Counted from the stretch's first letter, positions 24,785 to 33,875 are shown. The stretch is DNA of 64,000 nt from Halobaculum rubrum (GCF_019880225.1 NZ_CP082284.1:1674001-1738000); one strand, 5' to 3'. The notes: generated from the letters alone by a model not told the origin. Translations and numbers: made by a program.

Positions 24785-24844
24785 GCCTCGGTTTCGTCGG
24801 TGGAGACATCCGCGGTGCGGTTACTGCGGCATCGACCGCGACGA

Positions 24845-24897
24845 GGACCGCGAAAGTCCCCGGCCCCTTTCAGTCCCGCCCGTGGCTCGGACGGGCG
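24845..24897. repeat. Intergenic structured element (GAAAG/CTTTC and 7-bp stem)
   Basis: In the 232 bases between converging genes there is a stretch with GAAAG (24852-24856) and CTTTC (24867-24871) as a small inverted repeat, followed by a perfect CGCCCGT-ggctcgg-ACGGGCG (24877-24897). From memory, a very similar GAAAG..CGGCCCCTTTCAGTCCC string recurs in haloarchaeal intergenic DNA. It occurs once in this window. Function unknown; a terminator or dispersed element is possible. Confidence 0.5.
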
Positions 24898-25016
24898 ATC
24901 GTCGCGGCCGGACTGACCCGTGTGCGACTTACGGCTCACTGGGTTCGCCGTTCGTATCGAGGCCTCGTTACGCTCGGCCTCGCGCGCCGCGGTCAGTCGG
25001 GAAAACGTGAGGCGAG

Positions 25017-26423
25017 TCAGTCGTCGGCCGTCGCCGTCTCTCCCGCCCGCTCCGCGCGCTCGCGTTCGCTCAGGAGCGGCGTCCCGTCGGCCTTCGGGCC
25101 GAGCCTCGGGCCGAAGGGGGGGCCGTCGTCGGGATCGATCCGGCGGCGCTCGCGGTAGTCGGTCGAGCGCTCGACGGGAACTCGACCTACCGAGGTGATC
25201 AACTCGACGTAGTCGTCGAAGCTGCGGAACTCGCCGTAGGAGCCGCCCGCGCGTTTGGTGATCTCCTCGGAGAGGATGGTGCCCATGAAGTCGTTCGCGC
25301 CACACGAGAGCGTCTTCAGCGCCTTCCCGTCGCCGTACTTCACCCACGAGGTCTGGATGTTCTCGACGTTGTCGAGGAACAGTCTGGAGACCGCGATCAG
25401 GAGTTCGTCCTCGGCGTCGGTGGCGCCCCCGTCGACGACCCCGTGCTCGTACAGCGGCGTGCGCTCGTGGACGAACGAGAGCGGGACGAACTCCGTGATG
25501 CCGCCGGTGCGGTCCTGCAGGTCGCGCACCCGCTTCAGGTGCATCGCGCGGTGCATCTCGTTGTCGACGTGGCCGTACATGATGGTCGCGGTGGTGTCGA
25601 GGCCGGCGGCCATCGCGCCCTCCATCGCGTCGATCCACCCCCGGGTGTCGATCTTCCCGGGGCAGATCACGTCCCTGACCTCGTCGACGAGGATCTCCGC
25701 GGCCGTCCCGGGCGCCGAGTCGAGCCCCGCCTCGGCGAGTTCACGGTACACCCGCTCGTAGTCCCAGTCGGTGCCGCGGCGGGCGTGGTACGCCTCCTCG
25801 GGCGTCATCGAGTGGAGGTGGACGCCGTCGACGCTCATCGCCTCCAGCTGCTCGACGTAGGTGCCCGGATCGGTCGCGTACGTCTCCGGCGGCTTGTAGT
25901 TCGCCGCGCTCGCGGCGTCGTCGATCCCGCGGAGGATCTCGTGGTGTTCGTCGTTCAGCGCGAACGCCGGGTGCAGTCCGGAGACGGACGTGACCTCGTA
26001 GACGCCGCGCTCGACGGCCGCCCGGACCGCCGCTCGCGACTCCGCCGGCGTCTTCGTGAACCCCGCGTGCTCGCCGTCGTGGTCGGCCTCGAACTGGTGG
26101 GCGGTGTCCTTGAAGTTGCAGAACAGACAGCCCGTGTTGCAGGCGGTTGTGACGTTGTTGTTGAGGTTCGCGACGAACGTCACCTCGTCGCCGACGACCT
26201 CGGCGCGCCGGCGGTCGGCCGCCTCCAGCACCGCCTCCTTGCGTTCCCGGTCGATACCCGTCGTGTCGCTGCCGGTCGTGAGCAGTTCGACCGCGTCGTC
26301 GACCGTCAGCCGGGTCCCGTCGCGCGCCGTCGCCAGCGCGTTCTCGAACGACTGGTCGGTCTCGGGGACGTGCTCGAACCCGAGGTCGTCGGGGTCGAGG
26401 TCGGCCGCTGACGGTCGCGTCAT
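25017..26423 (-). CDS. cofH: 7,8-didemethyl-8-hydroxy-5-deazariboflavin synthase subunit CofH
   Basis: A 468-residue radical SAM enzyme for the F420 chromophore (F0): with CofG it joins tyrosine and the ribityl-aminouracil. The cluster motif CNTGCLFCNF (C-x3-C-x2-C) is near residue 91, followed by VTSVSGLHP, VDGVHLHSMTPEEA, APGTAAEIL and MYGHVDNEMHRAMHL, all typical of CofH. The last 60 residues are a low-complexity charged tail, longer than in methanogens. CofG is not in the window. Start ATG at 26423. Confidence 0.9.
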   Translation of the reverse strand: MTRPSAADLDPDDLGFEHVPETDQSFENALATARDGTRLTVDDAVELLTTGSDTTGIDRERKEAVLEAADRRRAEVVGDEVTFVANLNNNVTTACNTGCLFCNFKDTAHQFEADHDGEHAGFTKTPAESRAAVRAAVERGVYEVTSVSGLHPAFALNDEHHEILRGIDDAASAANYKPPETYATDPGTYVEQLEAMSVDGVHLHSMTPEEAYHARRGTDWDYERVYRELAEAGLDSAPGTAAEILVDEVRDVICPGKIDTRGWIDAMEGAMAAGLDTTATIMYGHVDNEMHRAMHLKRVRDLQDRTGGITEFVPLSFVHERTPLYEHGVVDGGATDAEDELLIAVSRLFLDNVENIQTSWVKYGDGKALKTLSCGANDFMGTILSEEITKRAGGSYGEFRSFDDYVELITSVGRVPVERSTDYRERRRIDPDDGPPFGPRLGPKADGTPLLSERERAERAGETATADD

Positions 26424-26479
26424 CGTGGTACCGGTGTCGGTACGGCGTGAAAAACGGGGCGGTCGCGGCCACCGTCGCC

Positions 26480-26998
26480 TCACTTCCGGACGTGCTCCAG
26501 TATCTGGAGGAACCGGAACGCCAGTTCGTTCCGCTGTGCGTACGTTGAGGCCGCCGCCGCCCGCAGCTCGTCGACGCGGTCGGCGTACCCCTCGTTGACG
26601 ACCAATTCGAGTTCGGCGTCCGTCCGCGCGTCGAAGTCGGTCGCGACCTCCCGGAGGGTCGCCTCGGACGCCGGCGGAACGTTCGGGCTCCAGAACTGGA
26701 ACCGGTGCGTCTCGGCGGGTCCGAACACGCGGTCGACGTACCGCTGCGCGCGCTCGAACTTCCTCGCCACCCGCTCGCCGTTCTCCGCGGCGGTGCCGTA
26801 GCCGAGGCCGCGGAGGTGGGTCGCGACCTCGCAGGTGATGACCTCCCGGTCGCCGCTCGGTTGGATGCCGATCACGTCGACCTCCGTCTGTTCGCCCTCC
26901 AGCGGGGAGTGTTGTCCGTACGCGACGACCTCGCACTCCTCGATGAGTTTGAGGTAGGCGCCGACCAGCATCTCGCCCGCCCTCGGTTGCGTCGCCAT
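26480..26998 (-). CDS. Putative PD-(D/E)XK-like nuclease-fold protein
   Basis: A 172-residue soluble protein. The N-terminal half reads like a restriction-endonuclease fold: LIEECEVVAYG, TEVDVIGIQ (Asp41), then VITCEVATHLRG (Glu57). The usual lysine of E-x-K is an alanine, with H61 nearby, so catalysis is doubtful. The C-terminal half is helical. It lies 56 bases upstream of cofH on the same strand. Family assignment is inference from motif pattern only. Confidence 0.5.
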   Translation of the reverse strand: MATQPRAGEMLVGAYLKLIEECEVVAYGQHSPLEGEQTEVDVIGIQPSGDREVITCEVATHLRGLGYGTAAENGERVARKFERAQRYVDRVFGPAETHRFQFWSPNVPPASEATLREVATDFDARTDAELELVVNEGYADRVDELRAAAASTYAQRNELAFRFLQILEHVRK

Positions 26999-27114
26999 GT
27001 GCGGGCTCTCTCGGCGCCCCGAGTAAACGTAGCGGGGAGCCACACGGCAGTCGATCCGGTGTGGGACCCGTCGCACCGACGCGTTGATGACCGCGCGGGT
27101 ACGCGAGTGAGACA

Positions 27115-28536
27115 ATGACACGGGAGAGAGCGACGGACGGGCCGCCGGATCACCTCCGCCACGGCGTCGGCTTCCTCGCGGACCTCGAACTCGCGGGCGA
27201 GGTCAGCCTCGGCGACGCCGACCGCGACGAGCACGCGACCGACTACGCCACCGACGATGCCGACGCGGTTCGCCCCGACGCGGTCGTGTACCCGGAGTCG
27301 ACCGCGGACGTGTCGGCCGTCGTCGCCGCCGCGGACGAGCGCGGCGTCCCCGTGACGGCGTACGCGGCCGGAACCGGACTGGAGGACGGTGCGGCGCCGC
27401 TCCATGCGGGCATCAGCCTGGACGTGACCCGAATGGACGCGGTCCACGAGATCCGTCCGGACGACCTCCAGGTCGACGTGGGTCCGGGCGCCATCGGCGC
27501 CGACGTGGACGAGGCGGTCGCGGCGCACGGCCTGTTCTTCCCGCCGCTTCCCTCCTCGGGCGACATCTCCACGGTCGGCGGCATGATCGCCACCGACGCC
27601 TCCGGCATGCGGACGGTCAAGTACGGCGAGGTGGCGGACTGGGTGCTCGAACTGGAGGTCGTCCTCGCGGACGGGTCCGTCACGACCGTGGGCTCGACGG
27701 CCGCGAAGTCGTCCTCCGGGTACAACCTGAAGGAACTGATCGTCGGCAGCGAGGGGACCCTCGGGATCGTCACGCGCGCGACGCTCGAACTCGCGGGCAG
27801 ACCCGAGCAGATCAGGGGCGGCCGGGCCACCTTCCCGACGCTCGACGACGCGACCGCCGCCATCTCCGACGCCGTCACCGCCGGCGTCGACGTGGCGAAG
27901 ATCGAGCTGTTCGACGCCGAGACGGCGATGCTCGCGAACGACTACAGCGACGCGAACCTCCCCGAGCGCCCGATGGTCTTCGTGGAGTTCCACGCGAACC
28001 ACGGGATCGACGAGGAGATCGACTTCTGTCGGGCCGTCTTCGAGGCCCACGGCGTCGAGGAGTTCGAGATGGCCGGCGGCGAGCGAATGGAGGCGTTGTG
28101 GCAGGCGCGCAAGGACATCACCTACGCGGCGGAGGCGTACGACCCCGACCGCGAGATGGGCCAACCGGGCGACGTGACCGTCCCGATCGGCTCGTATCCG
28201 GAGATGATCCGGGCGGTGAAAGACGTCGCCGACGAGTACGACCTGTTCGTTCCGTGCTTCGGCCACGCCGGCGACGGCAATCTCCACTACTTCGTCCTGC
28301 AGAACCCGGACGACCCGGACGAGGTCGCGCGCGCGGAGGCCGCCTACGGCGAGTTGGTCGAGCGCGCGCTGGAGCTGGGCGGTACCGCCACCGGCGAACA
28401 CGGCATCGGCGCGGGCAAACGGAAGTACCTGGAACGGGAACACGACGCCGCCGCGGTCGGGGCAATGCGGGCGGTCAAGGGGGCGCTCGACCCGAACGGG
28501 ACGCTCAACCCCGGCAAGGTCGTGCCGGACGAGTAG
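27115..28536 (+). CDS. FAD-linked oxidase (GlcD / D-lactate dehydrogenase type)
   Basis: A 473-residue flavoprotein. The PCMH-type FAD domain covers about residues 50-225 (VVYPESTADVSAVVAAADE, TAYAAGTGLEDGA, PPLPSSGDISTVGGMIATDASGM, SSSGYNLKELIVGSEGTLGI). The C-terminal FAD-oxidase domain ends with CFGHAGDGNLHYF near 379, carrying the histidines that bind substrate, and TGEHGIGAGKRKYL near 425. It oxidises a 2-hydroxyacid such as glycolate or D-lactate. No membrane segment or Fe-S partner gene is next to it. Confidence 0.85.
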   Translation: MTRERATDGPPDHLRHGVGFLADLELAGEVSLGDADRDEHATDYATDDADAVRPDAVVYPESTADVSAVVAAADERGVPVTAYAAGTGLEDGAAPLHAGISLDVTRMDAVHEIRPDDLQVDVGPGAIGADVDEAVAAHGLFFPPLPSSGDISTVGGMIATDASGMRTVKYGEVADWVLELEVVLADGSVTTVGSTAAKSSSGYNLKELIVGSEGTLGIVTRATLELAGRPEQIRGGRATFPTLDDATAAISDAVTAGVDVAKIELFDAETAMLANDYSDANLPERPMVFVEFHANHGIDEEIDFCRAVFEAHGVEEFEMAGGERMEALWQARKDITYAAEAYDPDREMGQPGDVTVPIGSYPEMIRAVKDVADEYDLFVPCFGHAGDGNLHYFVLQNPDDPDEVARAEAAYGELVERALELGGTATGEHGIGAGKRKYLEREHDAAAVGAMRAVKGALDPNGTLNPGKVVPDE

Positions 28537-28551
28537 CGGCCGCAGCCGACC

Positions 28552-28565
28552 CACGAACGTGGATA
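28552..28565. promoter_or_regulatory. Candidate purine-regulon motif upstream of purC
   Basis: CACGAACGTGGATA, 75 bases before the purC start. The same 14 bases occur upstream of purS at 30887. The core CACG-aa-CGTG is an inverted repeat. A 14-base identity at two purine operons within 64 kb is unlikely by chance. Confidence 0.5.
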
Positions 28566-28639
28566 CCTGAGGACTTGATCCCGTCGAGATACGCACGAGA
28601 GTGGAAGGATTCTTGCCCCCCGCGTGCGCGCCACCGACC

Positions 28640-29659
28640 ATGACGAGCGTCAAGGAGTTCGTCGTCGAGCGCGAGCCGACCGCCGACGACCTCGGCGCCG
28701 GCCGGTTCGCCTTCACCGACGACTACTCTGTCTTCGATTGGGGGAAGATGCCCGACCCGATCCCGGGGAAGGGGGCGTCCCTGTGCACGATGGGCGCGGA
28801 CAACTTCGAGCTGCTGGAGGAGGCGGGCGTTCCGACCCACTACCGCGGGGTCGGCCCGGACGCCGAGCCGCTGTCGGCCCTCGAGGAACCGCCCCGCGAA
28901 CTCGCCATCGAGCTGGCGACGGTGCCGGATCTCCCCTTCGTCGACGGCGCGTACGACTACGACGCGTTTCACGGGGAAGCCCGCGAGGCCGCCGGCTCCG
29001 TCGTTCCCCTCGAGATCGTCTTCCGCAACACCGTTCCCGTCGGTTCCAGCCTCCGATCGCGTGCGGCCCCGAGCGACGTGGGCCTCGATCTCGAGGACTG
29101 GCCGGCCGAGGTCGTCGAGCTTCCGGAGCCGGTCGTGGAGTTCTCCACGAAGTACGAGGAGCAGGACCGCTATCTCGACGCCGACGAGGCCGACCGGATC
29201 GCCGGCGCGGCGTCGCTGTCGGAGCTGAAGTCGGTCGCCCGCGAGGTGAACGACTTGGTCACCGAGCGCGCCGCCGAAGCCGGGTTCGTCCACGAGGACG
29301 GCAAGATCGAGTGCGTGTACGCCGACGGCGAGGTGCGCGTCGCCGACGTGGTCGGCACGTTCGACGAGAACCGTTTCGCGTACGACGGTCAGGAGGTGTC
29401 CAAGGAGGTCGTCCGCCAGCACTACAAACGGATCGCGCCGGAGTGGGTCGATGCCGTGAGCGACGCGAAAGCGCGCGCGGGCGAGGAGGGCGTCGCCGAC
29501 TGGCGGCCGCTGTGTGCGGTCGAACCCCCGGCGCTCGATCCGGACGTGATCGAGCGCGTCGCGGACATGTACGCCGCGGGGACGAACGCGTACACCGGCA
29601 CGGACTGGTTCGACGCGCCGGCCGTCGGCGACGCTGTCGACGCCGTCCGCGACCTCTGA
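28640..29659 (+). CDS. purC: Phosphoribosylaminoimidazole-succinocarboxamide synthase (PurC)
   Basis: A 339-residue SAICAR synthetase. It ligates aspartate to CAIR with ATP in purine synthesis. Characteristic stretches are [15 protein letters not shown] (about 26), [16 protein letters not shown] (near 121), [13 protein letters not shown] (near 168) and EDGKIECVY. It is longer than bacterial PurC (about 235-240) because of N- and C-terminal extensions that I believe are usual in haloarchaea. The start at 28640 has a weak box (attcttg, about 28609-28615) 28 bases upstream. Confidence 0.9.
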   Translation: MTSVKEFVVEREPTADDLGAGRFAFTDDYSVFDWGKMPDPIPGKGASLCTMGADNFELLEEAGVPTHYRGVGPDAEPLSALEEPPRELAIELATVPDLPFVDGAYDYDAFHGEAREAAGSVVPLEIVFRNTVPVGSSLRSRAAPSDVGLDLEDWPAEVVELPEPVVEFSTKYEEQDRYLDADEADRIAGAASLSELKSVAREVNDLVTERAAEAGFVHEDGKIECVYADGEVRVADVVGTFDENRFAYDGQEVSKEVVRQHYKRIAPEWVDAVSDAKARAGEEGVADWRPLCAVEPPALDPDVIERVADMYAAGTNAYTGTDWFDAPAVGDAVDAVRDL

Positions 29660-29703
29660 GCGGTCGACCGGGTTGGCGGTGTCGGCGGTCGACCCGGGCT
29701 CTC

Positions 29704-29850
29704 TCACGAGGCGGGCAGCGGATCGGGCAACGAGGCGAGCAGGTCGGTCGTGTAGTACAGCAGCAGCGCCAGCGCGACGAGCGCCACGAGCAACAGAAAC
29801 AGCGTCAGAGCGGCGTCGACGGTCCCCGACGCACCGGTACGCTCCGACAT
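29704..29850 (-). CDS. 48-residue single-pass membrane microprotein
   Basis: On the minus strand ATG 29850 to TGA 29704 encodes MSERTGASGTVDAALTLFLL and a continuing hydrophobic helix (about 14-34), then YYTTDLLASLPDPLPAS. The frame is small but has a clean polar head and helix. It lies between convergent purC and upstream of the purU end, on the purU strand. No family is recognised. Confidence 0.45.
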   Translation of the reverse strand: MSERTGASGTVDAALTLFLLLVALVALALLLYYTTDLLASLPDPLPAS

Positions 29851-29901
29851 GAGTGTCCGGGTGAACGGGTCGGGGCCGCTAAACAGTGCCGGCGGCCGCT
29901 C

Positions 29902-30828
29902 TCAGTCCGGTCCCGCCGCGACGCCGCCCAGATCGTAGGCGTCCGGGTCGACGCCCTCGCGGAAGTGGGTGCGGCCGCGCCGGACGACGACGGCGTCGTC
30001 GAGGTGTGCCCGGAGGCCGGCGACGAGCGCCTCGGCCTCCAGCGGCTGGCCACGCTTTTTCAGATCCGCCGGGCCGTCGTCGGGGGCGACGGAGAACGCC
30101 CGTTGGGCGATGATCGGTCCCTGGTCGAGATCGGTCGTCACGTAGTGGGCGGTGGCGCCGTGGACGCGCGCGCCGCCCTCGACGGCCTGCCGGTACGCCT
30201 CCGCGCCGGGGTACGACGGCAGTAGCGACGGGTGGACGTTGAGGATCCGCCCCTCGTAGCGGAAGACGATCTCCGGCGAGAGGATGCGCATGAACCGCGC
30301 GAGCACCAGACAGTCGACGTCGTACTCGTCGAGCACGCGCAGGAGTTCGCGCTCGTCGTGGGAGCCGCCGTCGTCGCCCACGTCGACGAACGGCACGTCG
30401 TACTCGTCGGCGAGCGACCGGAGCGTGTCGTGGTTGCCGATCATCACCGGCACCTCCGCGTCGAGGGTGCCGTCCTCGCACGCCTCGAGCACGGCGCGCG
30501 GGGCGTGGTCCTCCTTCGTCACGAGCAGCGCAGCCTTGCGCGCCGCGCCGGCGTCCGCGAGACGCACCCGGATGTCGACCCCGAGTTCGGCTCCGAGGTC
30601 CCGCAGGTCCTCCTCCAGCGTCGCGGGCTTACACACCATTCCGTCGGTGTCGGCGTGCAGGCGCATCCGAAAGACGTCGTCGCGGACGTCCTGGTCCAGA
30701 TCCTCGATGTTGCATCCCCGCTCGAACAAAAGCGAGGTGACGCGGGCGACCAATCCCGTCGCGTCGTCCCCGACAACGACGATCTCGGTGTCCCAGCGTC
30801 TCGGATTCGGGCGGTCGGCCGCGGTCAT
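29902..30828 (-). CDS. purU: Formyltetrahydrofolate deformylase (PurU)
   Basis: A 308-residue enzyme that hydrolyses 10-formyl-THF to formate and THF. An N-terminal ACT domain (VVVGDDATGLVARVTSLLFERG-type start near residue 17, with CNIEDLDQDV) is followed by the formyltransferase fold. The latter has IGNHDTLRSLADEYDVPF near 129, RILNVHPSLLPSYPGAEAY near 193, and the catalytic VHGATAHYVTTDLDQGPI near 221. It is divergent from purS across 122 bases that carry the shared motif. The released formate could feed PurT-type steps or formate dehydrogenase. Confidence 0.88.
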   Translation of the reverse strand: MTAADRPNPRRWDTEIVVVGDDATGLVARVTSLLFERGCNIEDLDQDVRDDVFRMRLHADTDGMVCKPATLEEDLRDLGAELGVDIRVRLADAGAARKAALLVTKEDHAPRAVLEACEDGTLDAEVPVMIGNHDTLRSLADEYDVPFVDVGDDGGSHDERELLRVLDEYDVDCLVLARFMRILSPEIVFRYEGRILNVHPSLLPSYPGAEAYRQAVEGGARVHGATAHYVTTDLDQGPIIAQRAFSVAPDDGPADLKKRGQPLEAEALVAGLRAHLDDAVVVRRGRTHFREGVDPDAYDLGGVAAGPD

Positions 30829-30886
30829 ACCGACCGGTTGCCCTCCGGCGAGTAAACACGTGTCGCTCCGCGCGACGACCGCCGTA

Positions 30887-30900
30887 CACGAACGTGGATA
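30887..30900. promoter_or_regulatory. Candidate purine-regulon motif upstream of purS (and purU)
   Basis: CACGAACGTGGATA, identical to the copy upstream of purC. It lies 51 bases before purS and 59 bases before the divergent purU. A TATA-like gattttgcg (30920-30928) follows at the right distance for a leaderless purS transcript. Confidence 0.5.
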
Positions 30901-30950
30901 TCGAATCCGTCCCGAAACGGATTTTGCGCATGAACTCGCAGAGTCGAACG

Positions 30951-31205
30951 ATGACCGGCTACACCGCCACGGTGACGGTCCGCCTGAAGCACGGCGTGCT
31001 CGACCCGGAGGCTGAGACGACACAGCGGGCGCTCGAACGGCTCGACTTCGAGCTGGCGGACCTGCGCTCGGCCGACCGCTTCGAGATCGACCTGGACGCC
31101 GCCGACGCCGACGAGGCGGGCGAGCGCGCCGGCGAGATGGCCGACCGGCTGCTCGCGAACCCGACCATCCACGACTACGAGGTGGCGGTCGAGGAACGCG
31201 AATGA
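30951..31205 (+). CDS. purS: Phosphoribosylformylglycinamidine synthase subunit PurS
   Basis: An 84-residue PurS: TATVTVRLKHGVLDPEAETT near residue 4 and the late MADRLLANPTIHDYEV are diagnostic. PurS bridges PurQ and PurL in the FGAM synthase complex. I chose the ATG at 30951, which has a TATA-like gattttgcg 28 bases upstream; the longer frame from 30894 is unlikely. It overlaps purQ by four bases (ATGA). Confidence 0.9.
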   Translation: MTGYTATVTVRLKHGVLDPEAETTQRALERLDFELADLRSADRFEIDLDAADADEAGERAGEMADRLLANPTIHDYEVAVEERE

Positions 31206-31879
31206 CGGTCTCGGTGATCCAGTTCGGCGGCTCGAACTGCGATCGCGACGCCGTCCGCGCGCTCGCGCACCTCGGCGTCGACGCCGAGCGCGTCTGGCAC
31301 GCGGACGGCCTTCCGGACGACGCCGACGGGATCGTCGTCCCCGGCGGCTTCTCGTACGGCGACTACCTCCGCGCCGGCGCGATGGCCGCCCGGCAGCCGA
31401 TCATGGCGGACGTCCGCGACGCGGCCGAGTCTGGAACGCCCGTGCTCGGCGTCTGCAACGGCGCCCAGATCGGCTGTGAGGCCGGGCTCACCGACGGCGC
31501 GTTCACGACGAACCGCTCGGCGCGCTTCCAGTGTGAGCACGTCCACCTGCGCGTCGAGCGCGCGGACACCCCCTGGACCGCGGCCTACGACGAGGGCGAC
31601 GTGATCGAGGTGCCGATCGCCCACGGCGAGGGCCGCTTCGAGATCCGGCAGGACCGTCTCGAGACGCTGGAGGCGGAGGACCGGGTCCTCTTCCGCTACT
31701 GCGACGCCGACGGGACCGTCACCGACGAGGCGAACCCGAACGGGTCGACCGCCAACGTCGCGGGCCTGCTCGGCGCCCGCGAGACCGTCGCGGTGATGAT
31801 GCCCCACCCCGAGCGCGCGACCCTCCCCGACGTGGGCGGGACGGACGGGCAGGGTGTCCTCCGCGCGTTCGCTGAGTAG
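31202..31879 (+). CDS. purQ: Phosphoribosylformylglycinamidine synthase subunit PurQ
   Basis: A 225-residue class I glutamine amidotransferase that supplies ammonia to PurL. It begins VIQFGGSNCDRDA; the nucleophile Cys is in LGVCNGAQIGCE near residue 84, and the catalytic His-Pro-Glu is in MMPHPERAT near 199. GGFSYGDYLRAGA and PIAHGEGRF are family-typical. PurL is not in the window. Confidence 0.92.
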   Translation: MTVSVIQFGGSNCDRDAVRALAHLGVDAERVWHADGLPDDADGIVVPGGFSYGDYLRAGAMAARQPIMADVRDAAESGTPVLGVCNGAQIGCEAGLTDGAFTTNRSARFQCEHVHLRVERADTPWTAAYDEGDVIEVPIAHGEGRFEIRQDRLETLEAEDRVLFRYCDADGTVTDEANPNGSTANVAGLLGARETVAVMMPHPERATLPDVGGTDGQGVLRAFAE

Positions 31880-32051
31880 CCGACTGCGGCGCCGTGGCCG
31901 ACCGCGGTAAGCCGGTCGTACTTCCGGAAGAACCGCCCGGAGACGACGGGTTAGTTACCCGTGGACTGCGGGCTGAGATGACCGGTGTCAGTAACTGCTT
32001 ACCCACGCTGATAGCCGTATAACAATCCGGATGCGGGCCGGATGTTCGGCC

Positions 32052-33482
32052 GTGAATGACGACCGACGATCCCTCCTCCGTCGGCTCGCCGTCCTTTCGG
32101 CGGGCGTCGGTCTCGCGGGCTGCGGGTCGGTGACCGACCCCGGGCCGCGCGAGGACGGTACACCGACCCCGACTCCGACCGGAGAGTCGACCCGAACGAC
32201 CGAGCGATCGACGCCCGGACAGCTCGCCAACGAATGGGGGTTCGACGACGTGGTCGACCTCGTCGATGCGGGCGCGGACCCGACGGGAGAGACGCCGATC
32301 GACGACGTGTTCGAGGGCGCCATCGGGGATGAGACGCTCCTGTATCTCCCGCCGGGCACGTACCGCCTCGAGGGATCGGTCGCGGCCGACGACGCCTCGC
32401 GGATCGGCCTCGTGGGCGACGGCGCGACGGTCGTTCCGCCGGACGGCAACGACGACGTGCTGTTCGGGTTCGGCTGGTCCGAGCCGATAGACGCGGCGTT
32501 CTGCCGGGGCCTCACCTTCGATTTCACCGCCGAGAACACCGGCGGGCGCCCGCTGCTCGCGCGTGCGAACGACGCCGTCCTCGTCGAGGACGTCACGGTC
32601 CGGGGAGAGGCAGACGTCGAACAGGACCTCGTTCGCGTCGACGTGACCGGGTCGGGCGGTTCGGGGATGGTCAGGCGGCTCTCCCTCCCCGACGGTGCGC
32701 CGGGTGACACCAAGGTGACGGGCTGTGAGGTCGGCGACAGCAACCGCGGCGACGTGTCGTTCGTCGACTGCCGGATCGACGGCTTCCCCGACAACGGCCT
32801 GTACGCGAACCCGCCGGAGGGAAGCGTCCACGTGATCGGCGGCCGCTACCGGAACAACGGCATCGCGGGCGTTCGCGTCGAGGTCGCCGACGATGCGATC
32901 GTCCGCGGCGTCCACGTCCGCTGTGACGACGCCACCGGGGCCGGCGAGAACATGCGGGGGATCCGCCTGCGCGCGGGCCACTCGGTGCTCGTCGAGGACT
33001 GCGTCGTCGAGATGTTGGATGTCACCTCCAGCGACGGCGGGATCACGTTCGCCTCCGAGCTGGGCGGGGGGACGGTGCGGAACTGCCTGATCCGCGTCGA
33101 CGCCGACGACGTGAACGGGATCCGCATCAAGCGCGCCGCCGGCGCCGAGAGTCAGCGCGGGCCGTTCGTCTGCGACTCCATCACCATCACCGGCGACGCC
33201 AGCGGCGGCGGCGCCATTCAGGCGTCGGACCGGACGGGGCTGTCCTTCCGCGAGATGTGTATCCACCAGCCCGGTGCCGACCGGGACGGACTGCACGCAG
33301 ACTACGTCGACGGGGAGTTCGTCGACTCGCGAGTGTCCGTGACGGGCGACGCGTTCGTCCTCACCGAGTCGCGGATCGAGCGGCGGAACGTGACGGTGGC
33401 GGACGGCACGGTGGACGACGACGGCGACGGCAGCTCGTGTGGGGCCGTCGACGTCGGCAGCGACGAGTCGATCGACGCCTGA
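32052..33482 (+). CDS. Tat-exported lipoprotein with parallel beta-helix (pectate-lyase-like)
   Basis: A 476-residue protein with a twin-arginine signal (DDRRSLLRRLAVLSAG) and lipobox GLAGC (Cys24), then a Thr/Pro-rich linker. From residue 70 the text is made of short repeated turns (DCRIDGFPDNGLY, GGRYRNNGIAGVRVE, DAIVRGVHVRCDD, HSVLVEDCVVEML) typical of right-handed parallel beta-helices, near a pectate-lyase type PDGTYRL-like opening (LYLPPGTYRLEG). I chose the GTG at 32052 because gtataaca (32018-32025) is centred 30 bases upstream; ATG 32031 would add seven residues. It may bind or cleave polysaccharide at the cell surface; no catalytic residues are assigned. Confidence 0.68.
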   Translation: MNDDRRSLLRRLAVLSAGVGLAGCGSVTDPGPREDGTPTPTPTGESTRTTERSTPGQLANEWGFDDVVDLVDAGADPTGETPIDDVFEGAIGDETLLYLPPGTYRLEGSVAADDASRIGLVGDGATVVPPDGNDDVLFGFGWSEPIDAAFCRGLTFDFTAENTGGRPLLARANDAVLVEDVTVRGEADVEQDLVRVDVTGSGGSGMVRRLSLPDGAPGDTKVTGCEVGDSNRGDVSFVDCRIDGFPDNGLYANPPEGSVHVIGGRYRNNGIAGVRVEVADDAIVRGVHVRCDDATGAGENMRGIRLRAGHSVLVEDCVVEMLDVTSSDGGITFASELGGGTVRNCLIRVDADDVNGIRIKRAAGAESQRGPFVCDSITITGDASGGGAIQASDRTGLSFREMCIHQPGADRDGLHADYVDGEFVDSRVSVTGDAFVLTESRIERRNVTVADGTVDDDGDGSSCGAVDVGSDESIDA

Positions 33483-33514
33483 GCTGCGGACGTCCGATAC
33501 GGCGACCCGTCCGC

Positions 33515-33694
33515 TTACTGCGGCCGCCCGGCCGCGACGGACTCGCCGCCGGCGCGGTGCCGATCGAGCGGTCCGACGACCGTCCCGCATCCCGGGCACA
33601 CCGGATAGCCGAGGCCGTCGTACTCGATCCCGAACGACGGCGCCGATGCCCCGCAGTCGTCGCAGGTGAATATCGCTCGGTCGACTATCTCCAT
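33515..33694 (-). CDS. 59-residue zinc-ribbon protein
   Basis: MEIVDRAIFTCDDCGASAPS followed by CPGCGTVVG: two CxxC knuckles 22 residues apart form a zinc ribbon. The upstream minus-strand sequence contains tatgtatatt around 33714-33723, a strong TATA element about 28 bases before the ATG at 33694. Function unknown; possibly a nucleic-acid or protein adaptor. Confidence 0.62.
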   Translation of the reverse strand: MEIVDRAIFTCDDCGASAPSFGIEYDGLGYPVCPGCGTVVGPLDRHRAGGESVAAGRPQ

Positions 33695-33875
33695 GTTCGT
33701 GTCATACGGTGTCAATATACATAACTGTATGCCAGACGTCTGACGGCGACGGAAACGGTCCCCGACTCGCTTAGGACGCCGACATTCGGGGATCTTCGAC
33801 TCGCGAGCCGATCGGTGCCGTGGCTCGACAGTCCGTGCGGTCGAGGTCCTCGACCCGACGGGGTCGGATCCGGAC

